64,000 nucleotides of DNA from a virus. Under the pieces are notes generated by a model. That model was not told the origin of the DNA. It worked only from the letters and a program-made list of their open reading frames with translations, and did no database searches. The stretch lies in the IMG/VR virus record IMGVR_UViG_3300031576_000006, positions 52,232 to 116,231 of that record. One strand, given 5' to 3'. The position numbers and the translations under genes are program-made. Shown piece after piece: positions 57,630 through 64,000 of the stretch. How positions within the stretch are numbered: the stretch's first letter is position 1; every line of letters begins with the position of its first letter.

Positions 57630-58567
57630 CAGCCCTTCCTTAATTCCATACCCATATTACTTATAGGCATAGGTTTTTCTTCAGGTTCAAAGTTTTCACC
57701 AACTGGATAATTATCTTCATGATAGTTCGGTTCGACCTCAACGGTTTCTTTAAAGTCTCGGCTATTCTTCAATCGTGTAAGGATTACATTAAGTTCTTGT
57801 TTCAAGATAATGTGGCCCTGTATTACTTCTTTCATTTCATCGATCGACAAACCTTTTGATTGTACTGCCAAGTCTTTTGCCATCGCCCTGTTTTTGAGCT
57901 TAGCCATATAATAGGCCATACGTGCGGCAGCGATTGGATACTTTACTTCAACTACTGAAGCGAAGCGTCCGGGGCGTCGTAGGCGCAAAGGAACTTTATC
58001 TATGTAGTTCGTGGTTGCCATATAGATAACGTTTTCTTTTTGAATTTCACCATCCAACAAAGAAAGGAGGGTCGCTTCATATCGTGCGGCCATACGGTCA
58101 AATTCTTCGAATACTACCATCGTTAAAACATTTGGAGAAATATCGTCGATCACCTTGTATGCGACTCCCAAAAGGCGCGGATCATCAACATAAATCACTA
58201 TGCCGCCTAAGGCTACTACATCTCTCATGACGCGCTGTACGATTATGGTTTTTCCAGTACCCGGACTTCCATGCAGAAGGGCACTGCGTTTGTATAAGTA
58301 TCCGTATTTTTTAAATAATTCTCTAATTTCATTTTGTAAAAACAATTGTAGTTCTTGAGTGACCTGTTCATACTCAGGCGAAGGAAGGTCTAAGATCTCA
58401 TCTGACAAAGCTTTGGCTTCTTCAAACCAAAAAACAACACGATTAATGTCAATATGTGGAGTATATATTCCAGGAGGTAGTCGTGTAAGAATTTCACCAA
58501 AATCTCTATTGGCAGTCAACTTGTTATTTTGACGACTAAAACTGTGGTAGGTTTTTGCTTCGCTCAT
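57629..58567 (-). CDS. AAA+ ATPase, 312 aa
   Basis: Walker A GSPGTGKT (100-107); Walker B region LTMVVFEEFDRM (148-159), where the usual Asp is Glu (E154), with E155 as the likely catalytic Glu; sensor 1 ATTNY (about 187-191); Arg-finger region LRRPGRF. These fit AAA+ remodelling ATPases (single domain, spastin/FtsH-like). The N-terminal 95 residues and the Glu/Pro-rich tail are specific. Substrate unknown. Confidence 0.8.
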   Translation of the reverse strand: MSEAKTYHSFSRQNNKLTANRDFGEILTRLPPGIYTPHIDINRVVFWFEEAKALSDEILDLPSPEYEQVTQELQLFLQNEIRELFKKYGYLYKRSALLHGSPGTGKTIIVQRVMRDVVALGGIVIYVDDPRLLGVAYKVIDDISPNVLTMVVFEEFDRMAARYEATLLSLLDGEIQKENVIYMATTNYIDKVPLRLRRPGRFASVVEVKYPIAAARMAYYMAKLKNRAMAKDLAVQSKGLSIDEMKEVIQGHIILKQELNVILTRLKNSRDFKETVEVEPNYHEDNYPVGENFEPEEKPMPISNMGMELRKG

Positions 58568-58815
58568 TTTGCCTCCACCGTGTCGAGTTCTTTGATATCT
58601 GACTCCATAATCCTAAATGCGTCTCGATATTTAAACGTGGATAGGTCTGGATAAGGATTTGATCTATCTACAATTTCTGCGTCCAATTCACCGCGCTTCT
58701 TGAAGCCTTCAAGGAAGGCCCATTTTGCAATTAATTCTTCGCGTGTGTTTTGAATATCGGTCTTTTCATATCTATCATAAATATATTCTTCGACCAGTTG
58801 TTTTTTTGATTTCAT
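58564..58815 (-). CDS. Hypothetical protein, 83 aa
   Basis: Begins MKSKKQLVEEYIYDRYEKTD; helical, charged. Directly between the phosphatase and AAA+ genes with ATGA overlaps, so possibly a partner of one. Function unknown. Confidence 0.6.
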   Translation of the reverse strand: MKSKKQLVEEYIYDRYEKTDIQNTREELIAKWAFLEGFKKRGELDAEIVDRSNPYPDLSTFKYRDAFRIMESDIKELDTVEAK

Positions 58816-59570
58816 TCTTTCTCCTTAGTTGGCTCCATATCAATATTTTCTTGTTGAAATATTGTAAGTTCTGGGAATTGTAAGGCGGTCAGCTTGCCAA
58901 GTCCATCTTTTTTGTAATTTATATAACAACATCCAGTATCGATATTTGCATAACAATCCTTAATTCTTGGATTATCACCATGCGGTGTGTGTCCAAATAC
59001 GTTATAAACACCCGGAATTGCTTTGATATTAGGAACTCTGTTCCATATCATAGAATTCTTGAATGTAAAATCATTCCATCCATCTGCCATACTATCTTTG
59101 CGATGCCATACGGGGTGGGCTGATGAATGCGTCACCAATAAGTAACGATCTTTTGCATCTTTCACATCTGGATATTCCAAATAGTAGGGAAGTTCGTCCA
59201 TCCAAAGCAGATCCGATTGAAGCTGTTCATTGTTTTTAATGGCTTCCAGATTATTAATAGAATCAATGCCGTAGCTTTCAAGCGTAACCTGTCCGCCATT
59301 ACGAACAAAATCACCGATATTGTCATTATAGAGCAAGGCACTAACCATCATAAATTCGTGGTTGCCCATAACGCAATCATAGCCACGTTCCCTGACGAGT
59401 TTAACGATCTGCGCCGAACGTGGACCGCGATCGACAAGATCCCCGCCCAATGCGATCTTTTGATCTTTGGGCAATTTATCAATCAAAGCAACGAATGTAT
59501 TATAACATCCGTGCGGGTCTGTAATGACGATGATACTATTAGGTAAATCGTTTGATGGTGAGGAATCCAT
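58812..59570 (-). CDS. PPP-family metallophosphatase, 252 aa
   Basis: ATG at 59570, with AAGGAT upstream. Motifs: ITDPHGCY (17-23, DPHG in place of GDxHG), GGDLVDRGP (42-50, GDxxDRG), GNHE (69-72), THSS in the middle and GHTPHG near 205. These are the metal-binding residues of Ser/Thr or Ap4A phosphatases, like lambda phosphatase. It could act on phosphoproteins or nucleotides. Confidence 0.85.
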   Translation of the reverse strand: MDSSPSNDLPNSIIVITDPHGCYNTFVALIDKLPKDQKIALGGDLVDRGPRSAQIVKLVRERGYDCVMGNHEFMMVSALLYNDNIGDFVRNGGQVTLESYGIDSINNLEAIKNNEQLQSDLLWMDELPYYLEYPDVKDAKDRYLLVTHSSAHPVWHRKDSMADGWNDFTFKNSMIWNRVPNIKAIPGVYNVFGHTPHGDNPRIKDCYANIDTGCCYINYKKDGLGKLTALQFPELTIFQQENIDMEPTKEKE

Positions 59571-59733
59571 GTCTTTTATCCTTATATTCACGTCTAATTG
59601 ATGGATCTTTAGATTGTTTTTTGAATGCAAAACAAAAATGTTCATTTTGTCTAATATGTAAAGGGCGAATACTTTGGCCTATATATCTCTTTCCGTTAAA
59701 AACATTCAATGCACAGTAGATTATCCCTGTCAT
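59539..59733 (-). pseudogene. GIY-YIG nuclease remnant, 64 aa
   Basis: GIIYCALNVFNGKRYIGQS and the RPLHIRQNEHF stretch give the first two motifs of a GIY-YIG domain. It stops at 64 aa, so the Glu-containing motif and any DNA-binding part are missing, and the end lies inside the phosphatase start. It is probably a decayed or truncated homing nuclease. Confidence 0.55.
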
Positions 59734-60359
59734 CTGTTTCTCTTCTCTTCCAAAAGCTGCTTGGCTTTGATAACGGCCTGTGCTGACAGTGGGTGCCCAT
59801 GGGGAAAGTCAACGGCAAATGGATATTCATCCATATTGATACCCAAGTCTTCACCCATTTTAACCCATTTGCGTTCCATCATGTCATAGTCGTAATCGCT
59901 GATAAGGGTATCGGCCATCTCATAATAGAGATACTTGTGGACCAAAAGATCAAGCATAAGACTGCGCATCTCTGGGCTCATCTTGGCTTCGATTTCATGA
60001 TATTTTCTGTATGTTTCAGTCATTCTAATATCTTCCATTTTCCCCAAAGCCTCTTTTATTTTGGCAATGGTATCTTTGATTATAGAGTAATTGTCCATAA
60101 CTTTCAACTGATCAATTGCAACTTCCAAAACTTCTGTTGCGATTTTATATTGTGATTGGAATATGTCGCGTTCTTTTTGTACGAAATTTTTAGTAGACCT
60201 CAGGTCTTCTGCAAATTTCTGTTCTTCATTAAGTTCCTTCTCGGAAGCTTCTAACATATTAATAATCCAAACAAAATCATCACATTCTGGTCGAGGATCT
60301 GTGATCAATGGATTGGTCTTTTTTATGTTTTCTAGCTTCAGTTTATTTTCTGGTGTCAT
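59730..60359 (-). CDS. Coiled-coil protein with LigA-Ia-like C-terminus, 209 aa
   Basis: ATG at 60359 overlaps the upstream stop (TAATG). Residues about 30-130 are coiled coil. Residues about 140-205 (LVHKYLYYEMADTLISDYDYDMMERKW...HP) match the H-x-Y-Y-Y-x-x-x-x-P-x-I-S-D-x-x-Y-D motif of the Ia domain of NAD-dependent DNA ligase. No adenylation core is present. May bind NAD/NMN or be a remnant. Confidence 0.55.
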   Translation of the reverse strand: MTPENKLKLENIKKTNPLITDPRPECDDFVWIINMLEASEKELNEEQKFAEDLRSTKNFVQKERDIFQSQYKIATEVLEVAIDQLKVMDNYSIIKDTIAKIKEALGKMEDIRMTETYRKYHEIEAKMSPEMRSLMLDLLVHKYLYYEMADTLISDYDYDMMERKWVKMGEDLGINMDEYPFAVDFPHGHPLSAQAVIKAKQLLEEKRNR

Positions 60360-60604
60360 TACTGATACCTGAGCGTTGCACTCTTGAATAATATGCCGGA
60401 GCAAACCACACCATAGATCGTATGGCCGTTTTTAGTACCCCTGAATCCTGTGTGATACCAATCGTCCTTACTACAAGAGAAAAACTGATATCCGGTCATT
60501 TCAACATTTGTAATTCCTTCATATTCCGCAACGCGCCTAGCTTCAGGTTCATTAGTGCAGGCGGCCATGGCCAAAAATAAAAGTACCAAAAGTTTTTTCA
60601 TCAT
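60359..60604 (-). CDS. Lipoprotein, 81 aa
   Basis: Signal peptide MKKLLVLLFLAMAAC with a lipobox ending at C16. The rest (YEGITNVEMTGYQFFSCSKDDWYHTGF, GVVCSGILFKSATLRY) fits a small phage lipoprotein family in which a Gly-rich loop and VCSG motif recur. It is anchored to the inner or outer membrane. Could be a superinfection-exclusion protein. Confidence 0.7.
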   Translation of the reverse strand: MMKKLLVLLFLAMAACTNEPEARRVAEYEGITNVEMTGYQFFSCSKDDWYHTGFRGTKNGHTIYGVVCSGILFKSATLRYQ

Positions 60605-60957
60605 TCTTCTCCTAATTTTTTGATTCGTTTATCGGCGTTACTAGAAATAGAGAGACCAATTTCGGTAATCCTTGATCTGCGGATAATGTTTCCTTCTCGT
60701 TCAATAATTTGACCACCAATTGCGGGTGTCAACAACTTGGCAAGATCTCTTGTTAAAAGATTATCTGGGGTATCAATCTCATACTTTAACAGATTATCCT
60801 CTTTAATAATTTTTCCAATACCTAGGGGCTTCTTTTTGTCAAACTCATAATAACAATGAACCGTTTCGGGAAGTTCAATTTGAGTATTCGGCGGGAAAGA
60901 ATCTCCAGCAGAATCCAGCTGACCATCTAAATTAAGAATTATACCCGTGAACTTCAT
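60601..60957 (-). CDS. Hypothetical beta-rich protein, 118 aa
   Basis: Begins MKFTGIILNLDGQLDSAGDS; beta-rich, then helical C-terminus. No signal peptide. Overlaps neighbours (ATGA). Function unknown. Confidence 0.6.
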   Translation of the reverse strand: MKFTGIILNLDGQLDSAGDSFPPNTQIELPETVHCYYEFDKKKPLGIGKIIKEDNLLKYEIDTPDNLLTRDLAKLLTPAIGGQIIEREGNIIRRSRITEIGLSISSNADKRIKKLGEE

Positions 60958-61223
60958 TTCAAGCCTCCGGTTGCCGGGAACGTGGCCGCACTAAGATTAT
61001 GTATTTTTTTCTGAAGTTGAAGTATTTTTTTAGTTCTCAGTATATCGGCCCGTTCAAGGGCTAATTCGTAAGTTTCATGCCAGTCTCTGCCTTTACCATG
61101 AAAATATTCTACGTATGAATTGTGAGATCCTGAGAGAGTTTTAACCATGCCATCCCCGCACTCTTCGACGATTACACTTCGGATACCTTGAGTTAATGCA
61201 TATTTAGTGACAAATACTTTCAT
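60954..61223 (-). CDS. Hypothetical protein, 89 aa
   Basis: Begins MKVFVTKYALTQGIRSVIVE; beta strands then a Lys/Leu-rich helix. Ribosome binding site AAGGAG. Function unknown. Confidence 0.6.
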   Translation of the reverse strand: MKVFVTKYALTQGIRSVIVEECGDGMVKTLSGSHNSYVEYFHGKGRDWHETYELALERADILRTKKILQLQKKIHNLSAATFPATGGLK

Positions 61224-61233
61224 ATGATCTCCT

Positions 61234-61758
61234 TCAATAACAGACCTTACCGCGAGTAATTACGATATCAAATACTATCTTGCCACGTTTTATTTTCAAT
61301 GTCAACGAGGTACCTGGAGTTCCTATAATTTCAGGCTGGTTGATTGAAACAATGATATCACCGACCATCAGACCGGCCAAATCAGCAGGGTAACCCTCAA
61401 AGACATCTACAATGCCGTAATCATTTATGGCACGAATATAGCCTTCTCGTATGCCAATACCTCCATACCACTTGTCAGGGCACTCTTTGTCCACATTGTG
61501 CTTACGACGTTTCTTTTGTTTAGTAATAATCTCAGATTGGTGCAGTGGGGTCTCGATTAATGCAACTTCAACGATTTTGATTTTGGGGATGATATTAGCT
61601 ACATCGACGCCCTTATACCTCGCTCCACCCTCACCGCCGTCTTTGTCGCCCTTACCCTTGCCATTTCCACCGGAACCCATGGCTACCGATATAAGGAAAA
61701 TAGCATGCAATAATATACTGCTGACGAGACTTATTTTTTCATGTTTTGAGAGAGCCAT
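61234..61758 (-). CDS. Membrane-anchored PDZ domain protein, 174 aa
   Basis: N-terminal signal anchor at about 10-27 (SLVSSILLHAIFLISVAM), a Gly/Lys/Asp-rich linker (29-46), a second segment (51-95), and a PDZ fold at about 98-170 with GGIGIREGYIRAI, EGYPADLAGLMVGDIIVSIN and a final beta strand. PDZ domains bind C-terminal peptides, as in envelope proteases and secretion systems. No protease domain is visible. It overlaps the upstream gene by 28 bases. Confidence 0.75.
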   Translation of the reverse strand: MALSKHEKISLVSSILLHAIFLISVAMGSGGNGKGKGDKDGGEGGARYKGVDVANIIPKIKIVEVALIETPLHQSEIITKQKKRRKHNVDKECPDKWYGGIGIREGYIRAINDYGIVDVFEGYPADLAGLMVGDIIVSINQPEIIGTPGTSLTLKIKRGKIVFDIVITRGKVCY

Positions 61759-61952
61759 TCCGTGCGCCTTTCGCTACATATGGCATTGTAAATATTATCA
61801 GGCTTCTTAATGAACTTCTTGAGGCAGGGAGAATCAGGGTAAAGCTGCTGACAACGTATTTTTGCCCTATCTAGGGTAGTTTGATCTACCTTATTCCAAG
61901 TGCTTGTAAGATTTACAACAATAACAACAAGGCAAACGCCCTGCGAGATCAT
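61731..61952 (-). CDS. Small exported Cys-containing protein, 73 aa
   Basis: Hydrophobic N-terminus (MISQGVCLVVIVVNL) then C-Q-Q-L-Y-P-D-S-P-C-L-K-K-F and A-I-C-S-E, three cysteines in a compact domain that also recurs in other phages. Likely periplasmic, with a disulfide. Directly next to the thioredoxin gene (ATGA). Confidence 0.6.
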   Translation of the reverse strand: MISQGVCLVVIVVNLTSTWNKVDQTTLDRAKIRCQQLYPDSPCLKKFIKKPDNIYNAICSERRTEWLSQNMKK

Positions 61953-62326
61953 TTCATTCTTTCCTGAATTTGAGATTCAAGGTCTTCTTGACTGTTTGGA
62001 ACTCCTACGATCGGAATAACGTTTTGACCGTTAGTTTTTACAACGATGATGGTCGGAAGGGCATCTACCTGACGAGCCAAAGCATTATTGGTATCCACAT
62101 CGACCGCAAAAAACTCAGCCTTGCCACTCAGTTTCTTTTCAGCTTCTTCGTACATAGGGGCAATCCTTTTACAGGCACCGCACCATTTGGCGTAGAACTT
62201 AACTACAACGACTTTTCCAGAATTGACAGCTGCAAACAACTTTTCACTGGCGTCTTGTGGACCTAATTCAGTAACCGCAAACGATGGACTGGACAATAAC
62301 ATAAGCATTAAAAGTAATTTTTTCAT
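61949..62326 (-). CDS. Periplasmic thioredoxin-like protein, 125 aa
   Basis: Signal peptide MKKLLLMLMLLSSPSFA (cleavage after about 17), then FYAKWCGACK with CGAC at 49-52, and cis-Pro in ALPT at 88-91. It is a thioredoxin fold of full size, exported. The CxxC is intact, so it can act as a disulfide oxidoreductase on envelope proteins. Thioredoxins in phages are usually cytoplasmic (T7 uses the host's), so export is unusual. Confidence 0.85.
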   Translation of the reverse strand: MKKLLLMLMLLSSPSFAVTELGPQDASEKLFAAVNSGKVVVVKFYAKWCGACKRIAPMYEEAEKKLSGKAEFFAVDVDTNNALARQVDALPTIIVVKTNGQNVIPIVGVPNSQEDLESQIQERMK

Positions 62327-62622
62327 GTTTCATTTCCTTCTTTTTTTTCGAAACGTTCTTTTTTGCCACAATCACATCCAGCACAGTATGGGGCTGGGAT
62401 GGCTTCATTTTTTATAACAGACAATTTAACGTCATGATCTTCTGGCATCGCCAGAAGGACTACTTCAACTTGATTGTTTTTGAATTTTTTCCGGAAAGAA
62501 TCTCTCAAATCTCCCATAATTTTTTCATCTAAAAATTCTTCGCCTTTCACAGTTACGACCAGGGTGTCTCCAGGCTGAAGGCTAAGTTTTTGAACATCAA
62601 CTTCATTTAGTGTAATTTCCAT
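62323..62622 (-). CDS. Hypothetical protein with C-terminal Cys cluster, 99 aa
   Basis: ATG at 62622, preferred to the longer start, begins MEITLNEVDVQKLSLQPGDT. Beta-rich with a C-terminal C-A-G-C-D-C-G set. Function unknown. Confidence 0.6.
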   Translation of the reverse strand: MEITLNEVDVQKLSLQPGDTLVVTVKGEEFLDEKIMGDLRDSFRKKFKNNQVEVVLLAMPEDHDVKLSVIKNEAIPAPYCAGCDCGKKERFEKKEGNET

Positions 62623-62627
62623 ATTTA

Positions 62628-62855
62628 CTACCCCCGTTTTCCATAATATACCTCTTCTGAATAAGGAACCCAATCTTTAGCTTCAAAAAATTTCTTGAAA
62701 CTAGTCTGTCTTCTTTTAAGATCGGGCTCCAAAACAAACCAAAATTCTATTGAAGATAGGTTTTGATTTTCAGCCTTGGCTTGCACCGAAGAAATGCTAC
62801 GCCGCCCATCTTTCATCAAATATATAAGTGCTTCAGGAAATGACATATTTTTCAT
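62628..62855 (-). CDS. Hypothetical protein, 75 aa
   Basis: ATG at 62855 with GGAGGACC upstream. Begins MKNMSFPEALIYLMKDGRRS; helical, charged. Function unknown. The longer form would read through the small membrane gene. Confidence 0.6.
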   Translation of the reverse strand: MKNMSFPEALIYLMKDGRRSISSVQAKAENQNLSSIEFWFVLEPDLKRRQTSFKKFFEAKDWVPYSEEVYYGKRG

Positions 62856-62965
62856 AAGAGAGGTCCTCCATGCATACACGATGCAAAACAATAAAAAATT
62901 CCAAGAATAACGACAGATTGAACAATGCGCATAATAGCTTCGGGCCAGCCTATAGGCTCTTTCAT
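62852..62965 (-). CDS. Tiny membrane protein, 37 aa
   Basis: ATG at 62965 follows GAGG and ends with TGA at 62852, which overlaps the next ATG (ATGA). One hydrophobic helix (IMRIVQSVVILGIFYCF). Function unknown. Confidence 0.45.
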   Translation of the reverse strand: MKEPIGWPEAIMRIVQSVVILGIFYCFASCMHGGPLL

Positions 62966-63448
62966 TTATTCCTCTTCTTTTGGCATTTGACTTCCACTGT
63001 GCATTACACAAAATGTTTTGTTTGTTCCGTTTGCAACAAGACGACTATATGGCTTACCGGTCAACTCTTCTCCGCAGACGGAGCATGGCTCTATTTTTTG
63101 AACGTATTTATGAGTGGCAACACTCCACGTAATAATTTCTTCATCCGGCTTCATCATCCATTCTCGATGATTTTGATCGGCTTCGGTAAGCCTTTCTCGA
63201 ATCCACTTATTGTGACTATTTTCCTGATATACTCTGGTTTTCATGGCCGACCATAGCCTTTTAAAATAAGATTTCCAGGACATTTTATGGCCGACAGAAA
63301 TGTCTTTGGCGTACCAAGAGTATAGCTGATAAACGGATTGTTTTTCGCAATGTACGAGTCTTTTAATGATCGCTTGCACACGAAACAGATAATCCGGCGA
63401 AGCTTTATCTAATTTTTCAATTTCACGAGATGCACTATGGACTGTCAT
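62966..63448 (-). CDS. Zinc-binding-like protein, 160 aa
   Basis: Helical N-terminal half, Trp/Arg-rich, and CSVCGEEL near 121-128 with a later Cys/His pair (FCVMHSG), forming a possible C-x-x-C...C-x-x-H site. Function unknown. Confidence 0.6.
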   Translation of the reverse strand: MTVHSASREIEKLDKASPDYLFRVQAIIKRLVHCEKQSVYQLYSWYAKDISVGHKMSWKSYFKRLWSAMKTRVYQENSHNKWIRERLTEADQNHREWMMKPDEEIITWSVATHKYVQKIEPCSVCGEELTGKPYSRLVANGTNKTFCVMHSGSQMPKEEE

Positions 63449-63840
63449 TTATTCCTCCTTTTTAAATTAAGAAGTGCCTTAAGTTTTTTCGTGGATTTTC
63501 CAATTCGAGCAAGACTTTCTCGAAGTCCAAAAACTTCTAACTGTAATTTTTTCTTATCATTAACACAATCAACACACCCTGCTTTTAATTTTTCACCAGC
63601 CTCACCCTTGCGATAAAGTTTCCTTTTCAACTCTTCAACTTCAGCCAGTGCGGCGTCCCGTTCCTTTTCTGTGCCGTAACGCTTCCTAGCTTCTTTAAAC
63701 CCATATTGCTCGGTTTTATAAAAGCTCGCAATATCAATGAACTCTTCTGCACCCTGTGGATCATATGGGTCTACATTATCAACCACCTCAGGAGTTTCTC
63801 CGTCCGGCCAGCCGATCCAAACTTTTTTAGGTTCGCTCAT
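63445..63840 (-). CDS. Coiled-coil hypothetical protein, 131 aa
   Basis: N-terminal acidic domain (VWIGWPDGETPEVVDNVDPY), central coiled coil (EKERDAALAEVEELKRKLY) with CVDC, and a basic C-terminus. Function unknown. Confidence 0.6.
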   Translation of the reverse strand: MSEPKKVWIGWPDGETPEVVDNVDPYDPQGAEEFIDIASFYKTEQYGFKEARKRYGTEKERDAALAEVEELKRKLYRKGEAGEKLKAGCVDCVNDKKKLQLEVFGLRESLARIGKSTKKLKALLNLKRRNK

Positions 63841-64000
63841 TTGGAAACTCCAAACAACTGCGGCGCCCCTACACTAGAAACCAGTTTGTACTCCGGTAAA
63901 GGCATTTCATTGATTAACGCCCACTCCAACATCCACTCTTCAGTAATTTTTGCGACTTGATTTGATTGAGGTGTATCGCCCTCTAAAATTGCTAGAAACC
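63837..64000 (-). CDS. Partial protein at right edge (C-terminal part)
   Basis: An open frame enters from the right edge and ends at TGA 63837-63839, overlapping the next ATG (ATGA). The visible 53 residues (ending PQLFGVSK) contain EEWMLEWALINEMPLPEYKL. No family can be told from this part. Confidence 0.6.
   Translation of the reverse strand, partial: FLAILEGDTPQSNQVAKITEEWMLEWALINEMPLPEYKLVSSVGAPQLFGVSK

Noticed and set aside
1-64000. CRISPR array
   Set aside because: No series of regularly spaced short repeats was seen; the only tandem repeats are the 31-bp and 30-bp ones reported.
1-64000. Integrase or attachment sites suggesting a prophage
   Set aside because: No recombinase, no flanking bacterial genes and no clear direct repeats at boundaries were seen in this window; lifestyle cannot be settled from it.

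Overview
The window is part of the genome of a tailed double-stranded DNA phage, and the host is probably Gram-negative. A contractile-tailed (myovirus-type) virion is inferred from a tape measure, a baseplate hub, an OB-fold/beta-helix spike, a gp25-like wedge domain and a gpJ-like baseplate protein in consecutive order. A Gram-negative host is inferred from Sec signal peptides, lipoboxes, a predicted periplasmic thioredoxin and an M15-type endolysin. Base composition looks moderately AT-rich. Genes are packed with 1-14 base overlaps (ATGA, TAATG, TGATG) and there is no bacterial housekeeping gene. I cannot name the phage or the host genus from the sequence.

Layout. (1) 1-3953, minus strand: small early-type genes, including the start of a dNMP kinase running off the left edge, a CYTH-like protein, a DUF7352-like protein and a DUF932 protein. 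Host-like sigma70 promoters can be read in front of several of them. (2) 4134-9410, plus strand: virion-type accessory proteins, then a small lysis-type membrane cluster. (3) 9407-10441: a PLP-dependent aminotransferase of the alliinase/tryptophan-aminotransferase type, very unusual cargo for a phage. (4) 10431-10736: one lone minus-strand exported protein. (5) 10852-29669, plus strand: tail chaperone-like pair, tape measure, hub, spike, LysM/gp25 protein, giant gpJ (1854 aa), five coupled micro-genes and a second baseplate protein. (6) 29673-30459: a moron-like insertion with its own sigma70 promoter, a T5orf172-HTH fusion, a 31-bp tandem repeat and a tRNA-Met(CAT). (7) 30508-46272: remaining tail genes, fibre and receptor-binding proteins, fibre-assembly chaperones, M15 endolysin, GIY-YIG homing endonuclease and a membrane protein. 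(8) 46232-64000, minus strand: about 45 mostly tiny co-directional genes with recognisable islands: Pth2, a GGQ release-factor-like protein, an HNH nuclease, DUF1643, an AAA+ ATPase, a PPP phosphatase, a LigA-Ia-like protein, and an exported set (lipoprotein, PDZ, Cys-containing protein, thioredoxin).

Control. The plus-strand structural genes are preceded at five places by a strongly conserved 30-bp motif ending 40-55 bases before a start codon. No copy was seen on the minus strand. The left minus-strand genes use host-like TTGACA/TATAAT-type signals. This suggests two transcription classes, with the 30-bp motif as a phage-specific, probably late, promoter. The strongest candidates for undescribed biology are the alliinase-like enzyme, the 30-bp promoter class, the GIY-type/HTH moron beside a tRNA, the micro-gene cassette after gpJ, the two-hydrolase translation pair (Pth2 plus GGQ protein) and the envelope-targeted module at 60.4-62.3 kb.
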